A DNA stretch of 7,289 bases from Clostridia bacterium. GTDB taxonomy: Bacteria > Bacillota_A > Clostridia > Christensenellales > Aristaeellaceae. Shown here piece after piece: positions 7,129 through 7,289 of this stretch (position 1 is the first letter of the stretch; each line of letters starts with the position of its first letter). The stretch lies in contig JAFXMP010000003.1 of assembly GCA_017530275.1 (NCBI GenBank), positions 1 through 7,289 on the forward strand. Direction: 5' to 3'. Under the pieces are notes generated by a model that made no database searches, had not been told where the DNA came from, and saw only the letters and a list, made by a program, of their open reading frames with translations. Position numbers and translations under genes: made by a program.

Positions 7129-7149
7129 AAAGCCATCAAAAGGAACCAC

Positions 7150-7163
7150 GAAGCAAACGCTTC
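7150..7163 (+). other. Leader hairpin upstream of the last WXG100 gene
   Basis: GAAGC (7150-7154) and GCTTC (7159-7163) form a 5-bp stem with an AAAC loop, seven bases before the ribosome site AAGGAGG (7171-7177). It sits in the same place as the leader hairpin at 5483-5500, though the sequences differ. Confidence 0.4.
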
Positions 7164-7187
7164 AGAAGTTAAGGAGGAAAAGAAATT

Positions 7188-7289
7188 ATGGCAAGGTTTG
7201 AAGTAACGGTATCTGAAATGCAGAACGCGGCCAACAAGATCCAGCAGGCCGCCGAGAACTTCCGGGAAGCCGCGGCCCAGGTGCTGGCC
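7188..7289 (+). CDS. WXG100-family protein, N-terminal part (3' end outside window)
   Basis: The first 34 codons of a gene that runs off the window end. The start ATG is preceded by AAGGAGG (7171-7177) at 10 bases. The peptide begins MARFEVTVSEMQNAANKI and continues as an amphipathic helix rich in Ala, Gln and Glu. The pattern F-x-V-x-x-x-E-M-x-x-A-A-x-x-I is characteristic of the first helix of canonical EsxA-like WXG100 proteins. The WxG turn would lie just past the edge and cannot be checked. It is not closely similar to the first helix of either WXG100-type protein upstream, so it is a paralogue rather than a recent duplicate. It has its own promoter and regulator-like repeats. Confidence 0.85.
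   Translation, partial: MARFEVTVSEMQNAANKIQQAAENFREAAAQVLA

Overview
The window looks like part of the chromosome of a Gram-positive Firmicute, probably a Clostridia-class anaerobe. The evidence is the strong AAAGGAGG-type ribosome binding sites, sigma-A-like promoters, a YukD/EsaB ubiquitin-fold protein, WXG100 proteins, and a membrane-anchored Ser/Thr kinase and PP2C phosphatase pair. Base composition is moderately GC-rich by eye. Every gene I can support is on the + strand. Nothing here identifies a species.

Region 1 (1-5325) reads as one operon with gaps of 24 to 59 bases. It holds (i) the 3' part of a gene for a large surface protein: an Asn-Thr repeat linker, a beta-rich Ig-like ectodomain, one transmembrane helix and a short basic tail; (ii) a PP2C phosphatase with a C-terminal membrane anchor; (iii) an apparently active Ser/Thr kinase, also with a C-terminal anchor; and (iv) a YukD/EsaB-like protein, a known accessory component of type VIIb secretion. 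A probable terminator follows immediately.

Region 2 (5326-6999) has its own promoter and encodes four small helical proteins. The first is a clear WXG100 protein, the second is a divergent one with a WAG turn, and the last two are more degenerate helical hairpins that may be partners or chaperones. Region 3 (7000-7289) has a second promoter and the start of another WXG100 gene, cut by the window edge.

The most interesting signal is non-coding. The promoters at about 5386-5460 and 7061-7134 share the same upstream module: two 9-bp direct repeats (ACCATTCA[G/C] and GC[A/C]ATTCGT) with 12 bp between them, set 32-33 bp before the -10 box. That layout is the hallmark of LytTR-family regulator sites (AgrA/ComE/BlpR type). 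My working model is a type VII secretion locus whose substrates are switched on together by a LytTR regulator, possibly responding to a peptide signal, while its membrane part is tuned by a kinase/phosphatase pair. The core ATPase (EssC), EssB, EssA and EsaA are not in the window, so the secretion assignment rests on YukD and the WXG100 proteins.
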